DNA of 64,000 nt from Phialocephala subalpina (GCA_900073065.1 FJOG01000067.1:100232-164231), one strand, 5' to 3'. Numbered from the stretch's first letter, positions 11,155 to 23,080 are shown. Translations and numbers: made by a program. Notes: a model not told the origin generated them from the letters alone.

Positions 11155-11716
11155 TAGAAGCGGCTTCAAAGTGAAGGCAGCAGGTGGTATGGGAAGGGGC
11201 ATTAGGTGGAACGCTACAAAGAAACTCAGAAGCAGATATGAGACTGGTGATCGCCATGGCCAACAGACTTTTCTTTCATTGCGAATGATACTACGTACAG
11301 CAACATCTTTGCCAGAAGTTTCATTACACCCACAGCTTTCCTAAAACCCTCTATAGCAAACAATACGCCTTAAATACCGACTCGCGACCAGCGAGGCTAT
11401 TTACTAATGTAAACTACGTTTAGGTACGCTACCTCTTTGAGTTTAGCGTTCCCACTTCGGGTACGGCCGCCTTGCCAACATGCCGCTGCTTTTGCCTTCC
11501 ATGGTTCGTGCCCCATCGGACATGACCAACCATACCGCAATCGTGTTCCCAGCGTACAACGCAGACCAGTGTAGAATAGAGTCCACTTTATCATTCCACA
11601 TCCACAATTAATAGCAGAGCCTAGTCTCAATGTCAGGACTTCAAGAATACTGCTACTGAGTATCTACGCTTCTCGGTATCTTCCTAAGACAAGTAATATC
11701 GTCTAAAGACATCAAT

Positions 11717-13686
11717 ATGGCGACCCAAGCTATCATCGACCAAGGCTTGTGTGAAGTTTGTCAGAGGATATCTTTAGAGGCCCTTCTTGCCGCCGAGGGG
11801 TTTGAACATATATCGGATTATAAACTACTACATGCTTCTGCGAAACAATGTCGAGTGTGTTCTCTGATATGCGAGAGTATAGTTCGTGCATTCCCCCATG
11901 CCTCAAAATATCATTGGGAAAATCCTGCTGGCTCTCCCCGTTTCACAATCCTGCGTGGATTAGAAAGGGAAAACTTTGGCATGGATCATATCTTAGTATG
12001 CTGTGGCTATGTTGGAAACACTTTCGAGCATCGGAAGGACCAAGCTATTATTCCCCCAGGAACATACTTTGTGGGTCGATTAGAGATATCTGCGGAAGAA
12101 GGTGAGCTCCACTTCGTTCGATGAGCCATAAAAATAAAGTAAATTCTAAAGTTTCAACAGAAGACCCGGCTGCTAAGTTCGTGAAACATCGGAGAATTCC
12201 TCGCGATCCAGGATCAGAGGATAGCATGTTTATGGTCACTCAACTTGTAGACGAATGCATAAATACACATTCGCGATGCAAAGCGCCGCAAACAACGTTC
12301 CTACCAACACGTATTTTAGACGTTGGGCCAATTGTCGACGGCACGATTTTTCTTCTCATTTCAGGAGATCGCAAAGCAAGATATGCCGCACTTAGCTATT
12401 GTTGGGGACGTCAACAAGAGGTCGTGGCTAAGGAAGATTCTTGGGAGGCAATGACTCAAGGAATCGCACTTTCTGTGCTTCCGAAAACTATTCAAGATGC
12501 TGTGACAGTCACTCGAAGATTAGGCCTTCGATATCTCTGGGTTGATGCTTTATGTATTAAGCAAGATTCAGAAGAGGACTGGGCTTCGGAATCTTCGAAA
12601 ATGGCGGATATCTACGGGAACGCAACTATAACAATTGCAGCCGCGGGGGGCTCTGATTGTGACGCCGGCTGTTTCATTAAAGCTAGTAGTAATACTGGCC
12701 ATACCTTGGAGAAGATCAGGCTTCCACTCCCTGACTTGAGCATCGGGACTATCTCCCTTTATGTGCAAAAAGAGTACAACCCATTGGAAGATGCACTCAA
12801 TAAAAGAGCCTGGACACTTCAAGAGCGTCTTCTGTCTCCAAGGCTCTTGGTATACCGCTCGGGCTCTGTATCGTGGCAGTGCCAGACCAAGGCACCACCC
12901 ATAGGTATAGGATCAGCACGTCTACCGGACTTATTTTTCGAGGGGACACCGGCCAACTCTCACGAGATGTGGCAATGGAACAAGCAAGTTTCAAATCACG
13001 ACTCCAAAGCCCTAAAAGACTTCTGGATCCAAATTGCCTTAGATTACTCTCGTCGTGCTGTCACTCATGACCACGATAGATTGCCGGCACTTTCCGGCTT
13101 GGCTAGTAGATTTCGGGATGTGACAGGTGACGTGTATCTTGCTGGTCTTTGGAAGGAAACTCTTTGTCCGGGGCTCATGTGGCAAACTGAACAGGCGCAG
13201 AAGTCTCGACCATCGACCTACCAAGCCCCGACGTGGTCATGGTTAAGTGTCCAAGTGCCAATTTATTACATATATAATAGGCGGGCCAGAGATACTCCCC
13301 TTGTCGAAATTCTGGAGGTTGAAACAGTTCTAGAGGGACCGGATGAGACAGGGGCTGTTTCAAGTGGAAAAATAACGCTCTGTGGTCAAATGAAACAAGC
13401 GCGGCTGAAAGACCAGCGGAAAGCTGATAACAGCCTTTGGGGAGTAGGCCTTGAGGAACTCGTTAGAGTCGGTGTCGCTATTCCGGATCTTGAATCGGAG
13501 CTCGTAGACGCCATCGATGGCCCATTGTGGTGCTTGCGGGTTTTCGAGGATCGAGGATTACTCCTAAAGCCTTCCGGGGAATACTATCAGCGTATTGGAC
13601 TCTTTGTTTCGGGCTTGGAAGTGGATGGGATAACAGGGCAAACATGGTTCAAAGACAGCGGAAAACAAGCCTTGACACTTGTGTAA
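11717..13686 (+). CDS. HET-domain protein (heterokaryon incompatibility type)
   Basis: Two open frames that appear to overlap by ATGA are in fact joined by a 59-nt intron (GTGAGC at 12102, CTAAAG branch, CAACAG ending at 12160). Exons 11717-12101 and 12161-13686 encode 636 residues. The HET domain starts near residue 200 with the classic YAALSYCWG, then LPKTIQDAVTVTRRLGLRYLWVDALCI and MADIYGNATITIAA, and continues with NKRAWTLQERLLSPR. HET domains are NADase/cell-death effector modules used in fungal allorecognition. The N-terminal 130 residues have paired Cys-x2-Cys (CEVC, CRVCSLIC), common in this class. The C-terminal part is the usual variable region. All hallmark blocks are present and unbroken, so it is probably functional. 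Confidence 0.9.
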
Positions 13687-14729
13687 AGTTTGTTTGCGAG
13701 ATAGTTCACGGCAAACATTTTGTCTCAAGCATAATTTTAAATTCCAAATTCTTATAAAAGTCACTTGAATGAAAGATATATCTCAAATGCGTTTTCCTTT
13801 GATTGGAATAATTATTGCTTAAAATAGCAACCAAAGCCGCTTAATTCGACGGTTATAGCCTTGGGATATAGTATTTATTTGTGATTTATTAGACTGATCC
13901 CTTTTCCTTAGCTTCTTAAATACTCCTCTTTTAATCTTTTGAGATATAAAAATATTTAAGGTAATATTTTTAATATTATTTAATTAATTATTAATTTCTT
14001 TAATATTGATATAATATTATAATTTAATTAATTAAAAATATAATAATTATATAAGTTTTATAAAAACCCGGATTTTATTAACTCGAATTCTTATAAATTT
14101 TTAAAATTTAAATTAAGTAATAATTTATCAATAATTAAATAAATTCTTTCAAAATAAACTAATATTTATATATTATAAATATTAAGGCTTTGTATTATAA
14201 AATAGTACTTTGCTACTTTTAAGCCTCGCCTCAAATGCAAAAAATAAATATGAAAGCAAAATAGAGATTTCGGCGGCTAGGCCTACTTCTAAAGATGCGC
14301 TCAATAAGGATAATAATAGCATTTAAGCAACCAAAAGCTAGGAGGATAAGCATAACAACTTGGGTGATAATTCTAACGAGACTTAGATACTTGATATAAA
14401 CATTTAAATGCACATCGGAAGGGGGACATTATCCTCGAGACCCTTTCAGCTTTAAATTTCTGCGAAGTGTAAGGAAGGAGAACGTAAGCGGTCTAGCGTG
14501 GAAGAAGAATTACACAGAGAGCGGGATGTATATCAACCTCTTTGATGCCTCCTTCTTCCTTTTACCCTTACGGCTTCGAATTGCCCCAATTACCATTCTC
14601 TACTTTCCCCCAGCGAAACCCATCTCTCAATATCTAGACTACTCGTACTTTCTCCACGTACGAGCTACTCCATGCTATTCCAAGACTCCACTCCTCCCGT
14701 AAACGGATACCTCCACGTAGCGCGCATTC
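13687..14729. other. Intergenic, including a short AT-rich patch
   Basis: Bases about 13890-14220 are AT-rich like the 3.8-6.1 kb block and probably a small decayed repeat. The remainder has no convincing open frame. Confidence 0.5.
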
Positions 14730-15507
14730 ATGCCGCCTAGGACCGCTTGGAGACTATCGTCCGGGATCGTATTCTCTACTTCACGTTTGTCTCTTTATCC
14801 TCTATAATTCAATGCTGACAATTTCCTGTAGTTTCAGGACGTAAGAAGCTCCGTCTTAAGCTCAAGAGTCTTCAGGAGAAGAAGAAAGCAAAGCTTGACC
14901 TGGCCCACGATCATCATCTGATACCGTCCATTCTCGAAATCAAGTGCGACCCCAGCGAATGGACCAAAGATAAATCACGGCCGCTGCGTACGTTTGCTCA
15001 GGCCCTTGCAGCGAGCAAAGGCATCCACAAACGAAACGACGAAAGAAGTGAGCAAGGCTCTCGTTCATGCTAACCTTCGGTATCATGGCTGGCAAACCCT
15101 CAATAATATCAATAGCATACTTCCTCGTCAAGGTGATGTCATGACGGTAGAGTGTTTAAATATAGGCGCCTCGGAAACCTTCTATACCGCGACTTATACA
15201 TTTGTTGTCGCAATGCTTATGTATGTTCCTCGACCTTGAATCATCATATCATGCTAACAGCTATCAGCTAAATGCTTCGACATCCTAAATGAACCACTCG
15301 TGGCCCTAAAGACACACTGCCGGCCTTTGATACTCCCCTCGAGAGGATGGAATTCTTTGCTGCGATGCTCAAGGAATATATCATTCTGGAAACGGCTTGG
15401 GCGTACAGATTTGTACCAGGCATGGATTTACAACTCATCCGGGGGAAAGACAGTGCTGCGTCTCCGTATCTGAAGGACCTTAAACGCAAGATGAGGAAAC
15501 ATTGAGA
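14730..15507 (+). pseudogene. Degraded multi-exon gene of unknown function
   Basis: Several coding-like pieces lie in order. A Lys-rich exon from about 14834 reads RKKLRLKLKSLQEKKKAK then HHLIPSILEIKCDPSEW. Putative introns follow with CTAAC branch sites (GTGAGC near 15045, GTATGT near 15220). A last piece, FDTPLERMEFFAAMLKEY with ETAWAYRFVPGMDLQLIRG, ends at TGA 15507. The last piece is in a different frame from KCFDILNEPL just before it, so at least one frameshift is needed. I do not recognise the family. Real coding signal seems likely, but a complete product cannot be assembled. Confidence 0.4.
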
Positions 15508-15660
15508 GCACGACTTCTATTACTCCTCGATTTTACTTTCCAGTCATGCCTTAATATTAACATTAACGCCGAATCACCCTTATGGTTCTCCCATAAAAAT
15601 TGGGTAAGTTACACTCTTTAGAGCTGGTGTGGAACTAACATTGTCCTAGGTACGGTACGC

Positions 15661-15924
15661 ATTATGACTACTAGGGAATGGTGCCCAAAAGCTGTTGAGG
15701 CTTCGATTGACGATTGGCCAATGAAAAGCAATATCCTAATGGCTGCTGGATATGGTCCTTGGGAGTCATCTCCTTGAGACGAAGCCCCTTTGACTGTTGA
15801 TCTGGATAAGGAAGAAGATATTGAGGTTAATAATGTTGGCGGCACAAACAAGCGGCGTGTCGAGGAAGGGGGAGCCGGCGAGGAGGACACGATCCCCCAG
15901 GTTGGTGTATGCTACACCGTCTAG
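15661..15924 (+). pseudogene. Coding-like fragment with an in-frame stop
   Basis: One frame reads EWCPKAVEASIDDWPMKSN and MAAGYGPWESSP, is cut by TGA, and continues with an acidic segment DLDKEEDIEVNN to a TAG at about 15922. The composition looks protein-like but no family is recognised. It may be the 3' part of the degraded gene just upstream. Confidence 0.3.
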
Positions 15925-16410
15925 CCTTCGAGTTTCCGGGGCTCTTTTCCATTCTATTTTCACACTTGCATAATATCACTTTTACGGTAAATGTCTTAGG
16001 TTCTTGAGGCACCCAATTAAAGCCCTGGTTTAGGTAGCCAATCCTTTTTACTTCACTCTCATTCGCCTGTTCTCTGTGAACTTCCTTAACGCACTCTTTT
16101 AAAGGGATCGAGCTCTTTCATTAAATTGAGTCTACACGAACTTGTTGTCGAGAACAAAGAGACACCATAAACCAAGGCAACAAGACCGACTCGATAAGCA
16201 ATCCAATGAACTGTGGACTTTGCCGCGTAGGGAAGTCGTCCGATAGCAGTAGCAGCCAGGAGAACTTCGCTAGCAGAACCGACGCTGACAAAAACAACAA
16301 CAATTTAAGGTCGCGATACCCACGCACACGTCCGATCTGCTTCAACAACATCAAGAAGCCTCATTCACTAGTCAACCCATCGCGGGCGCAACAAGTGATG
16401 ATTCGCGAAC

Positions 16411-17139
16411 ATGTCTGCCAACCCTCCGCAAAACTCGACGGCTTTCAAAACAACCGGTAAGCATCCCAGCTACGATTGACGCGTTTAAAATCCGCTTCTA
16501 ATATCCCAGCTTTGTGTGAACTTTCTTGGTCCTTCTTTTCATCTTTCCTTGTCGAGGTGCCTGGCCAATACTGGAAAGTATTCGCGAAGCTGGGACATTG
16601 ACAACACCAACTTCCCACACCGAAAAGCGCAGGCTAACCTTCTCAACAGTCGAAGGACGCAGAAACTACCTCCGACATCTCGATATCCTGAAAGTCAGCA
16701 AGAATCTCGATCTATCAACCGATTACGGCTTCACAGACAAGATCCTTAATGCGAAATGCATTTCGCACCACTGGAAGATGCCACACGGTATCCGACCTTA
16801 CGCGCAGGTCGTCAAGAGCCACAAGGTATCACTGCGAATCAAACGATCGACAGCTGGTTTGTGATCCTTTATGGGATGAAGCATATTGCTGCTTTGCAGC
16901 TGTTCTATCATGGTCGTTTAACAGTCACGGATATTGATAATATGCTGCTGAAGCAGATGTAAGTGACGCGCCTCTGGAACAACACTCCTCTTTACATTTT
17001 GTCTTGGGAGTCTCGAATGTTCTAACTCCTCTGTCGCATCCTTCTCCCCTCTTCGAATTGTGAGAATCAGGAAAACTGACTTCGAGATTTTGGAAACCAG
17101 TCCAGGTGCAGATCCGAAGTCTTTAGCCGAAGACGTCAC
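16411..17139 (+). CDS. Unrecognised multi-exon gene, exon structure unresolved
   Basis: A start at 16411 (MSANPPQNSTAFKTT) is followed by a good intron (GTAAGC at 16457 to CCCAG at 16509) and an exon reading ALCELSWSFFSSFLVEVPGQYWK. A second intron-like segment contains GGCTAACC and CTCAACAG ending at 16649. Further coding-like pieces are NYLRHLDILKVSKNLDLS and SWFVILYGMKHIAALQLFYHG, then a GTAAGT donor at 16961 and an exon KTDFEILETSPGADPKS ending in TAA at 17139. The pieces are in different frames and I could not find one splice set joining all of them. An alternative is that the GTAAGT donor splices to the acceptor at about 17259, fusing this gene to the next feature. Confidence 0.35.
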
Positions 17140-17182
17140 TGAGGTCTAAACCTACCTTTCAAGATCTGTCTGTAATTATACC

Positions 17183-17779
17183 GTGGCTTTGGGAACTGAT
17201 ATCTTGATGTACGCACTGCCCTCCCATCCTGTGTTCCCTGCTTTGCTGACATCTTGTAGTTGGATGCTCCAACGCCCAAAGCGGCTCCACGTCGATATCA
17301 ATGACAACCCACCCCCTTTCGACACCCCCGAAGAAAGAAAAGAGTACTACGCCTCAATCCTAAACGAATACCCCACCCTCGAACCCAGTTTCCTACACAA
17401 AGCCGCCCCAGGGCTCGATCTACCATACATCTACACCACCGCGAATCGAATGGAACCAGAAATTCGACAACTTCGAAACGACATGAAGGCCATCGCTCGA
17501 GCACGTATTCTATCCTATCTCGATCTCATCTTCTCAGCAGGTCTGGATCGTGATGGTACGCTCGAAAGTCTGAAGTCTCCTGCCAATGTTGCGTGGATCC
17601 GCGAACAATTGAAAATTGCCTTCGATAAGACTCATCTCCATATGTTTGTTGTTCAACTCGAACAATGGCCTCTGAGCACAAATGCTGAAAAGAAGAATCT
17701 TGATAGTCCGTGGAAGAGATTCAGCGATGGAATTGTTGGAGGCGTGGAGGTGAAACGGAACATGTTTGGACGCTTGTGA
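17183..17779 (+). CDS. Hypothetical helical protein, possibly the 3' half of the preceding gene
   Basis: An open frame of 198 codons. The part from about 17260 looks clearly coding: FDTPEERKEYYASILNEYP, LDLPYIYTTANRMEPEIRQL, MKAIARARILSYLDLIF and FDKTHLHMFVVQLEQWPL. It is mostly alpha-helical, soluble and without a signal peptide. I do not recognise a domain. The first 25 residues may not be real, because a GTACGC...TTGTAG segment (about 17200-17259) is a plausible intron and WMLQRPKRLHVDI starts just after it. Splicing from the donor near 16961 to the same acceptor keeps frame and would make this the C-terminal part of the upstream gene. Confidence 0.45.
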   Translation: MALGTDILMYALPSHPVFPALLTSCSWMLQRPKRLHVDINDNPPPFDTPEERKEYYASILNEYPTLEPSFLHKAAPGLDLPYIYTTANRMEPEIRQLRNDMKAIARARILSYLDLIFSAGLDRDGTLESLKSPANVAWIREQLKIAFDKTHLHMFVVQLEQWPLSTNAEKKNLDSPWKRFSDGIVGGVEVKRNMFGRL

Positions 17780-18031
17780 TCGTCTCGAGTTGCATTGACT
17801 GCTGGGTTGAGAGGGAGTGGAAGGCAACGTCGTTTTGGTAATTGTGATATCGGGAGCTGCTTTTGTTGCTTTGTTGGAGTTTTGGGGGTTCTAGGACGTT
17901 TCTATGTCCTCGATAGCTGCTTGTTGAAATACCCCTGTTGTAGAGATACTAAGAATTCACATGTCGATTACTGTAAATCAACGCAATCAAGATCAATGCG
18001 ATTCCATTTTCTCTACCTTCATCAGCGCAAA

Positions 18032-19006
18032 TTACAAAATCAACACCGCCAACACCCCAACCCAAGCCCCACCCACAACACCACCAACTCCAACCCTCCT
18101 CCCCTCATTCTTCTTACTCGACGTCGTCGCAGCTGTCGCACTAACAGGCAACGCACTAAACTTCGTCGTAACAATCGTCGTCGTCACAGGCGGGACGGTA
18201 CTTCCAGCTACCGTGCTTCCAGGAATCGTGCTGCCCTCCACATTCACAATGGAAAGACTCGTCACTGCTCCAACAGTTACACTTGGACTCGACCCAGATG
18301 CTGCTGAGATAGTGGTTGTTGTTGGAAGTAAAATCGTCCCTGTACTCGTGCTTCCAACCAATGTAACAGGTGGCAGCGTTGATGCGGGGATAGTGGATCC
18401 AGGCAAAGTAGTGGTGTAAGTAAGTACGATCTCAGTCCCCAAACTGCTCAACGGGATTGCAGACCCGACTCCTGAGGCAGTGAATTGGCTCGGCATGGGT
18501 AAGGTGGCAGTGTTTGGCTTCAAAGAAGGGTTCGAGGAGTAGATGTTTCCTGTCTGCCCGTTGGCGAGTTTATAATCTCCTGTCTCGAGATTGGCGATAT
18601 CGCCGCCGGCTGAGGTGTATGAACCGCCTACTACGGTACCGGTTGAGCCGTCTGGGAGGAGGTAGTTGGTTGTGAATTTGTCGTAGCAGAACGGGATCTC
18701 CAAATTCGCCATTGTGAGGCAGGAGGTTTGGGCGTTGCAGCATAGTGAGGAGGTTCCTCGGACGGCAAGGGGAGAAGATTCAAGACGGTTTAGGGAGCGG
18801 CGTGAGCTGGCTGGTAGGGAGGATGAGAGGATGTCCACGAAGAGATTAGGAAAGTTGGGATCGCCGATTTGTGGGGCAGTGGCTGATGTGGCGCCAGGAG
18901 GTGAGCAGATGGTGAACCCTGAGTCGCACTTTCCGTTCGAGTCGAGAGAAGCTGTCGCAAAAGTTGCGATCGCAAGAAAAGCGATTTGGAGGAGTTGTGA
19001 GCGCAT
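18032..19006 (-). CDS. Secreted Ser/Thr-rich cell-wall protein with predicted GPI anchor
   Basis: A single-exon frame of 324 residues from the Met at 19006. I prefer this start to the upstream Met at 19102 because it begins a clean signal peptide, MRSQLLQIAFLAIATFATAS. The mature N-terminal part has six cysteines in short spacing (CDSGFTIC, LCCNAQTSC, PFCYDKF) and a NYLLPDGSTGTVVGGSYTSAGG segment. It is followed by a long Ser/Thr/Pro-rich stalk with GST-x-P repeats (LPGSTIPAST, STIPGSTVAGSTVPPVT), likely O-mannosylated. The last 20 residues are hydrophobic after a small-residue/charged spacer, as expected for GPI attachment. It is probably a wall-anchored surface protein; its role is unknown. 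Confidence 0.75.
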   Translation of the reverse strand: MRSQLLQIAFLAIATFATASLDSNGKCDSGFTICSPPGATSATAPQIGDPNFPNLFVDILSSSLPASSRRSLNRLESSPLAVRGTSSLCCNAQTSCLTMANLEIPFCYDKFTTNYLLPDGSTGTVVGGSYTSAGGDIANLETGDYKLANGQTGNIYSSNPSLKPNTATLPMPSQFTASGVGSAIPLSSLGTEIVLTYTTTLPGSTIPASTLPPVTLVGSTSTGTILLPTTTTISAASGSSPSVTVGAVTSLSIVNVEGSTIPGSTVAGSTVPPVTTTIVTTKFSALPVSATAATTSSKKNEGRRVGVGGVVGGAWVGVLAVLIL

Positions 19007-20557
19007 TGCGGTGAGGATGCGATTATGGTTATTGTGTCCTCGACAGAGCTTGAGGTGAAGAGTGAAGGTGAGGTTTATGAACCTCGAGGTCGTGAAATCC
19101 AAAGCAACGACAGTGTTTATTCCAAGCGACTTAGCGAAAGTGAATCAAAACGTTGATTGAAGATAACGAGCGACTCTCTGAGTGATTGATGATAAGAGAG
19201 AGAGAGATTGAAGATGAGGGGACGAAAAGACTCTTTCTCGTGTACCGCCGTTTGCCTGAAACTAGTCTCATGCACAACGAATGAAACTATGGGAACCTGC
19301 AGACCACGTGCAGGACTTTGTCCCCCAAACTCGAAGATGAACTGAGACAGACTGATTCCTCATTCGTAGATATCCAACATGTCATCTGAAGTTCAGCTCT
19401 TTGGAGAGGGTTGCGAACGCAAACATATCTGTGCGCGAGTATGGTGAAACACCGATTGTGAGCTTTTCCTTCCTCGGCCGAGAGATGAGCGCTGCAAGTC
19501 TGCCGTGTCCAGAGGATTGCTTTCTGACCAAAAGAGTGCTTGGGCGCTCCTGAGAACTACTGCCGAGGCCTAGCCAAACATCTAATACCTGGAGGAAGAG
19601 GGCAATGAGGGAGGGTCTTAGAGACGTGCTGCGCCAGTACTCTTCGTGAGAAAGATCAATTGAAAAATGGGTGAATGGATTATGGCAACGGTACAAAACC
19701 AAACTCCAGATGAAGAGCAAGAAGCACAAGAGCTAGAACCATCCAGTCAACACGTTGAAATTTGGAAATTCGAGCCTCGTCAACAGGGGAATCGACTAGA
19801 AAGAAGCTGGTATCATCAGCAACAAGCGCTCAGAATTCTCAAAAGTTGATCAAGCCCATTAAGTTCAAGGGCGATCTCAGAGGACTGAAATCCAGATACT
19901 TCATAAAAGGACTAAGCTGAGGGAAGTTTGAAAAGTCGCACGTGATTTTTGACAAGACATGTATTCTACTGAAGTCCTTAACAACCTCGAATGCTTAGGC
20001 TTCTGAGAATTCTGAGAGGCTCTGCAATATATTGCTACATAAAGTCAAGTTCTAATCGCAGCAGAAGGCTTTTGAAAGGTTTTGACCAATTCAACCCATT
20101 CTAACGTAATATCACGTGCCGTAAGCTCGCGTTTCATCGTTCTGCTGTGCCACTTGGCCAGGCTCTCGTACAACTATGACTCGAGCCTTGTATCCCCTGA
20201 GATATTTGCTTCGATGCAGCCTTGTAGTTTGAGAATGATTGGGATAGAAGTGCATGAAGATGTTTGAACGGGGTAATCAATAATCGCCATCTCGTATTGT
20301 GCCTGGAGGAGAGAAGGATGAAAATAAACTGTTGGCCACCGACGACGCGAGCGTCAGCACCATGCCTCATTGAGACTAGGCACCCGTTATCCGCTGCAAC
20401 TTACGCCGCCTGCGCCTCGTCCTCTTTGGCTTTGGGGTACTGTGCTTCTGCCTGCTGGTCTCTTTCCTTCAAAACATCTCCTTTCCCATCGTGAACTCCA
20501 AATCACGATTCTTCTTCATCACCAGATAACTATCGTCGCTCCTTAACAACCGCAAAC
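19007..20557. other. Intergenic region
   Basis: About 1.5 kb without a supported gene. An open frame on the minus strand (19729-19382) has no recognisable domain. GAGA-rich sequence at 19196-19215 and several CACGTG motifs (for example 19300 and 19940) occur. The last 200 bp are presumably the promoter of the membrane protein gene. Confidence 0.45.
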
Positions 20558-21726
20558 ATGAGCAACGTTATTCCCACCCTCGTTCGACGAGGCTTCGAAG
20601 CCCATGCCTCCATGACCAAGGATGGTGACAGCCCACGCCAAATTGAGCTGCCAACCTGGGGTGCTTTGATGCTGGCGGCCACTGCTTTCTTCTTCGCTGG
20701 TGTTCTCTTCATGGTATGTGTTCTGGCAGATCTGCGAGTGGATATTTGCTAACATCTGCGTAGATCGAGTACACCTTCGGACGAATCCTCCCCACCCTCC
20801 TTATGATCGAGTCTCCTCAAGAAGCCATCCTCTTCGAACCTCTCCCGACCGAAGACCCCGACTCTACAATCAAGGACCCAGAGCAGGCTCAAGTCAAGGC
20901 CAAGCCGATTACCGCCAGCTTCCGCAGCACAATCCGACTTCTACAATCTGTTGGTGGTTTCCGTGCACGATTCCGTGGCCTCGCCATCTACATTGCAACC
21001 GCTTTCGCAGTCAACAGCGTTGGTGGCTTCCTCTCAGTCTTCCCTCTCCTCAGAATCTTCCCAAGACCATTCTGGAATGGCGTCGCTACCGTTCTCTGCG
21101 CTACATTGTCCCTCGCCTGGACACACATTGTCATCTCTGAGCCCAACCCAAAGACCTGGTTCCGACGTCTCCCAGCCTTGAGAATGTGGAAGAAGGTAGC
21201 AGCACCAACTGCCGTTCTTGCTATCGCAGAGCAGCTGTCTGTCTACCTCCCAATCTACCTCTCCATCGTCACTGGAATCACCGACCAGAAGCCTGAGGAT
21301 GTTGCCAACATGACTGGTGGCCAGAGAACTGCCATGGCTTTCCAGGGCATCGGAATTTTCATCTTTGGCCTTGTCCTCGCTTTCTTGATCGTCATCCCAG
21401 CCAATGTCACCTTGACCCGAGTTCAAGCTTCTCTGTTGTCCGATGCCGAGGAGACCATTGTTCCATTCGATCGCAGCTTCGGCGGAAAGGTTATTCCTGA
21501 AATCGTGGGTGGCACTGGTGTCATTGGCATGCTTGATGCCTGGAAGACCTTCGACTGGGCATCCCGCATCAGATTGATCAAGACTTACGCCAAGGTCTTT
21601 GCTATGCAATTCGCTGTCACCATCCTCTTCGCTCTTGTTCTCGTCGCCCAAATCTTCATGATTGTGGGCCGCGACTGGTCCAAATTGATCCCTGAGGATG
21701 GAGACAAGGGTGACAAGGGCTTGTAA
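20558..21726 (+). CDS. Multi-pass membrane protein (fungal 'ubiquitin carrier'-annotated family)
   Basis: Exons 20558-20713 and 20764-21726 with a 50-nt intron (GTATGT, TGCTAACAT branch, CGTAG) encode 372 residues. About six transmembrane segments are visible: WGALMLAATAFFFAGVLFMI (residues about 35-55), LAIYIATAFAVNSVGGFL, WNGVATVLCATLSLAW, AVLAIAEQLSVYLPIYLSI, IGIFIFGLVLAFLIVIPANV and FAMQFAVTILFALVLVAQIF. The soluble loops are acidic, and the C-terminus is EDGDKGDKGL. Homologues in ascomycetes are often labelled ubiquitin carrier protein, but nothing in the sequence resembles an E2 active site, so I regard that label as doubtful. The biochemical role is unknown; high codon bias toward C-ending codons suggests solid expression. 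Confidence 0.8.
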
Positions 21727-22190
21727 TCGAACGGCGAATTGCTAGCATTGCTTTTGTGCAAGCTACATCAGCCGAACGTGTACCAAATTGGAATGGGATC
21801 AGACTGGATAGGGGGCGTTGTGATTTTCATTTGTTGATGGATATTGGGAGGATGGGATGGATTGGTGTGGCGTCTGTGATGAAAATTATTCAAGGAACGA
21901 ACAATTGTCTCTACTACGGACTGAAGAACATAATGGGAAAAAATTGATGCCACAATTCCTTTCCTGCCACGCGACTTGGTGTGAACGCTTCTCTTCTTTT
22001 TGGTCAAGGTCAAAAGTTCATTCGTTGCACGTGCAACTGTTCCTTTCAATGCTGTCAATATTGTTGACTCTGTTGCTTCTGTTTTAGTTTTCCAGCCCAT
22101 TTGGCTTCTCATATTTCCAAGCGTGCTGCTCATCACCAACAACCACGGTCTTCCACATCCATACTCTTCCTCCCACTTCAAAACAACTCC
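21727..22190. other. Convergent 3' intergenic region
   Basis: It separates the 3' ends of the membrane protein gene (+) and the SDR gene (-). No coding signal; T-rich and presumably 3' untranslated sequence of both. Confidence 0.5.
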
Positions 22191-23080
22191 TCAAATAACA
22201 CTCCACCCATGATCAACCGGAATAATCGCCCCATTCAGTTCCGAACTCATCGCACTCGTCAAAAACACCAACACATTCGCAACCTTATCCGCCGTCGGCA
22301 CCGTACTATAGTCCTGTCCCGGCATGATGGTCTCTCGCACCGACATCAGTGTTGCTGTTGCTTTCATGTCAAGGTTCGCCATGTCGATGTTGGCGGCTAT
22401 GTTTGTTTGGACAGCTCCAGGACAGATAGCATTGCAGCGGATGCCCTCGTCTTTGTACCTCCATGCTACATTCTTAGTCACTCCAACCTGTATCTCACAT
22501 CAACACATGGTTCCATGCTGTTCTCCTCGATACTTTCGTAACTGGAGAATGGAAACTTACAATACCGTGCTTACTTGCCGTGTAAGCAACACCAGCAGCA
22601 GCTCCGCTCATCCCAGCCTTACTGGATACATTCACGATCGACCCCCCTCCGTTCGATATCATAATGGGGACTACGGCTCGCATGAGCTTAACTGGGGCAG
22701 TCAAGTTCACAGCAATCGCTTTATCCCAACTTCCATCAGTCAAAGAATCAACAGAACTATTCTGATCGGGGATTCCGGCGACGTTGAGCAAGGCATCGAT
22801 TTTTGGGCCGAAGGCGGAAATGCATGCTTCCACGATTTTGTCTGGAGTTGAGGCGTCGACCAGGTTGGCTTGCAGGAAATGGAAATCTGCGGATGAGGTT
22901 GAGGGTGCTGGGCTGAGATCTGTTCCGAGGACTTTCGCGCCGTGTGTAAGGAGGGCTTCTGCTGTCGCGAGGCCGATTCCTGAAGATGCGCCTGTTACGA
23001 TCACGACCTGGACTTGTCAGTCAAACTTTGTTTCTTGATCGGGTTCTTGATACACGCACCTTTCCTTTCAAGTCCTCCAT
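22191..23080 (-). CDS. Short-chain dehydrogenase/reductase (SDR), classical type
   Basis: Three exons, 23080-23060, 23007-22561 and 22487-22191, with introns of 52 and 73 nt, encode 254 residues. The first exon gives only MEDLKGK before the Rossmann motif. The cofactor-binding TGASSGIG is at residues about 12-19, LNVAGIPD corresponds to the NNAG motif, the catalytic Ser is in IVNVSSKAG, and YTASK supplies the catalytic Tyr and Lys. PGAVQTNI follows as in most SDRs, and the C-terminal GAIIPVDHGWSVI is the usual end. It should be an NAD(P)-dependent oxidoreductase acting on a small alcohol or ketone, in the cytosol. The substrate cannot be read from sequence. All catalytic residues are intact. 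Confidence 0.9.

Noticed and set aside
12121..12160. Apparent ATGA overlap of two ORFs suggesting translational coupling or frameshifting in the HET gene
   Set aside because: A normal 59-nt intron with GTGAGC donor, CTAAAG branch and CAACAG acceptor joins the frames in phase, so no recoding is needed.
12568..13363. Several minus-strand ORFs opposite the HET gene
   Set aside because: They lie wholly inside a well-supported coding gene and have no domains.
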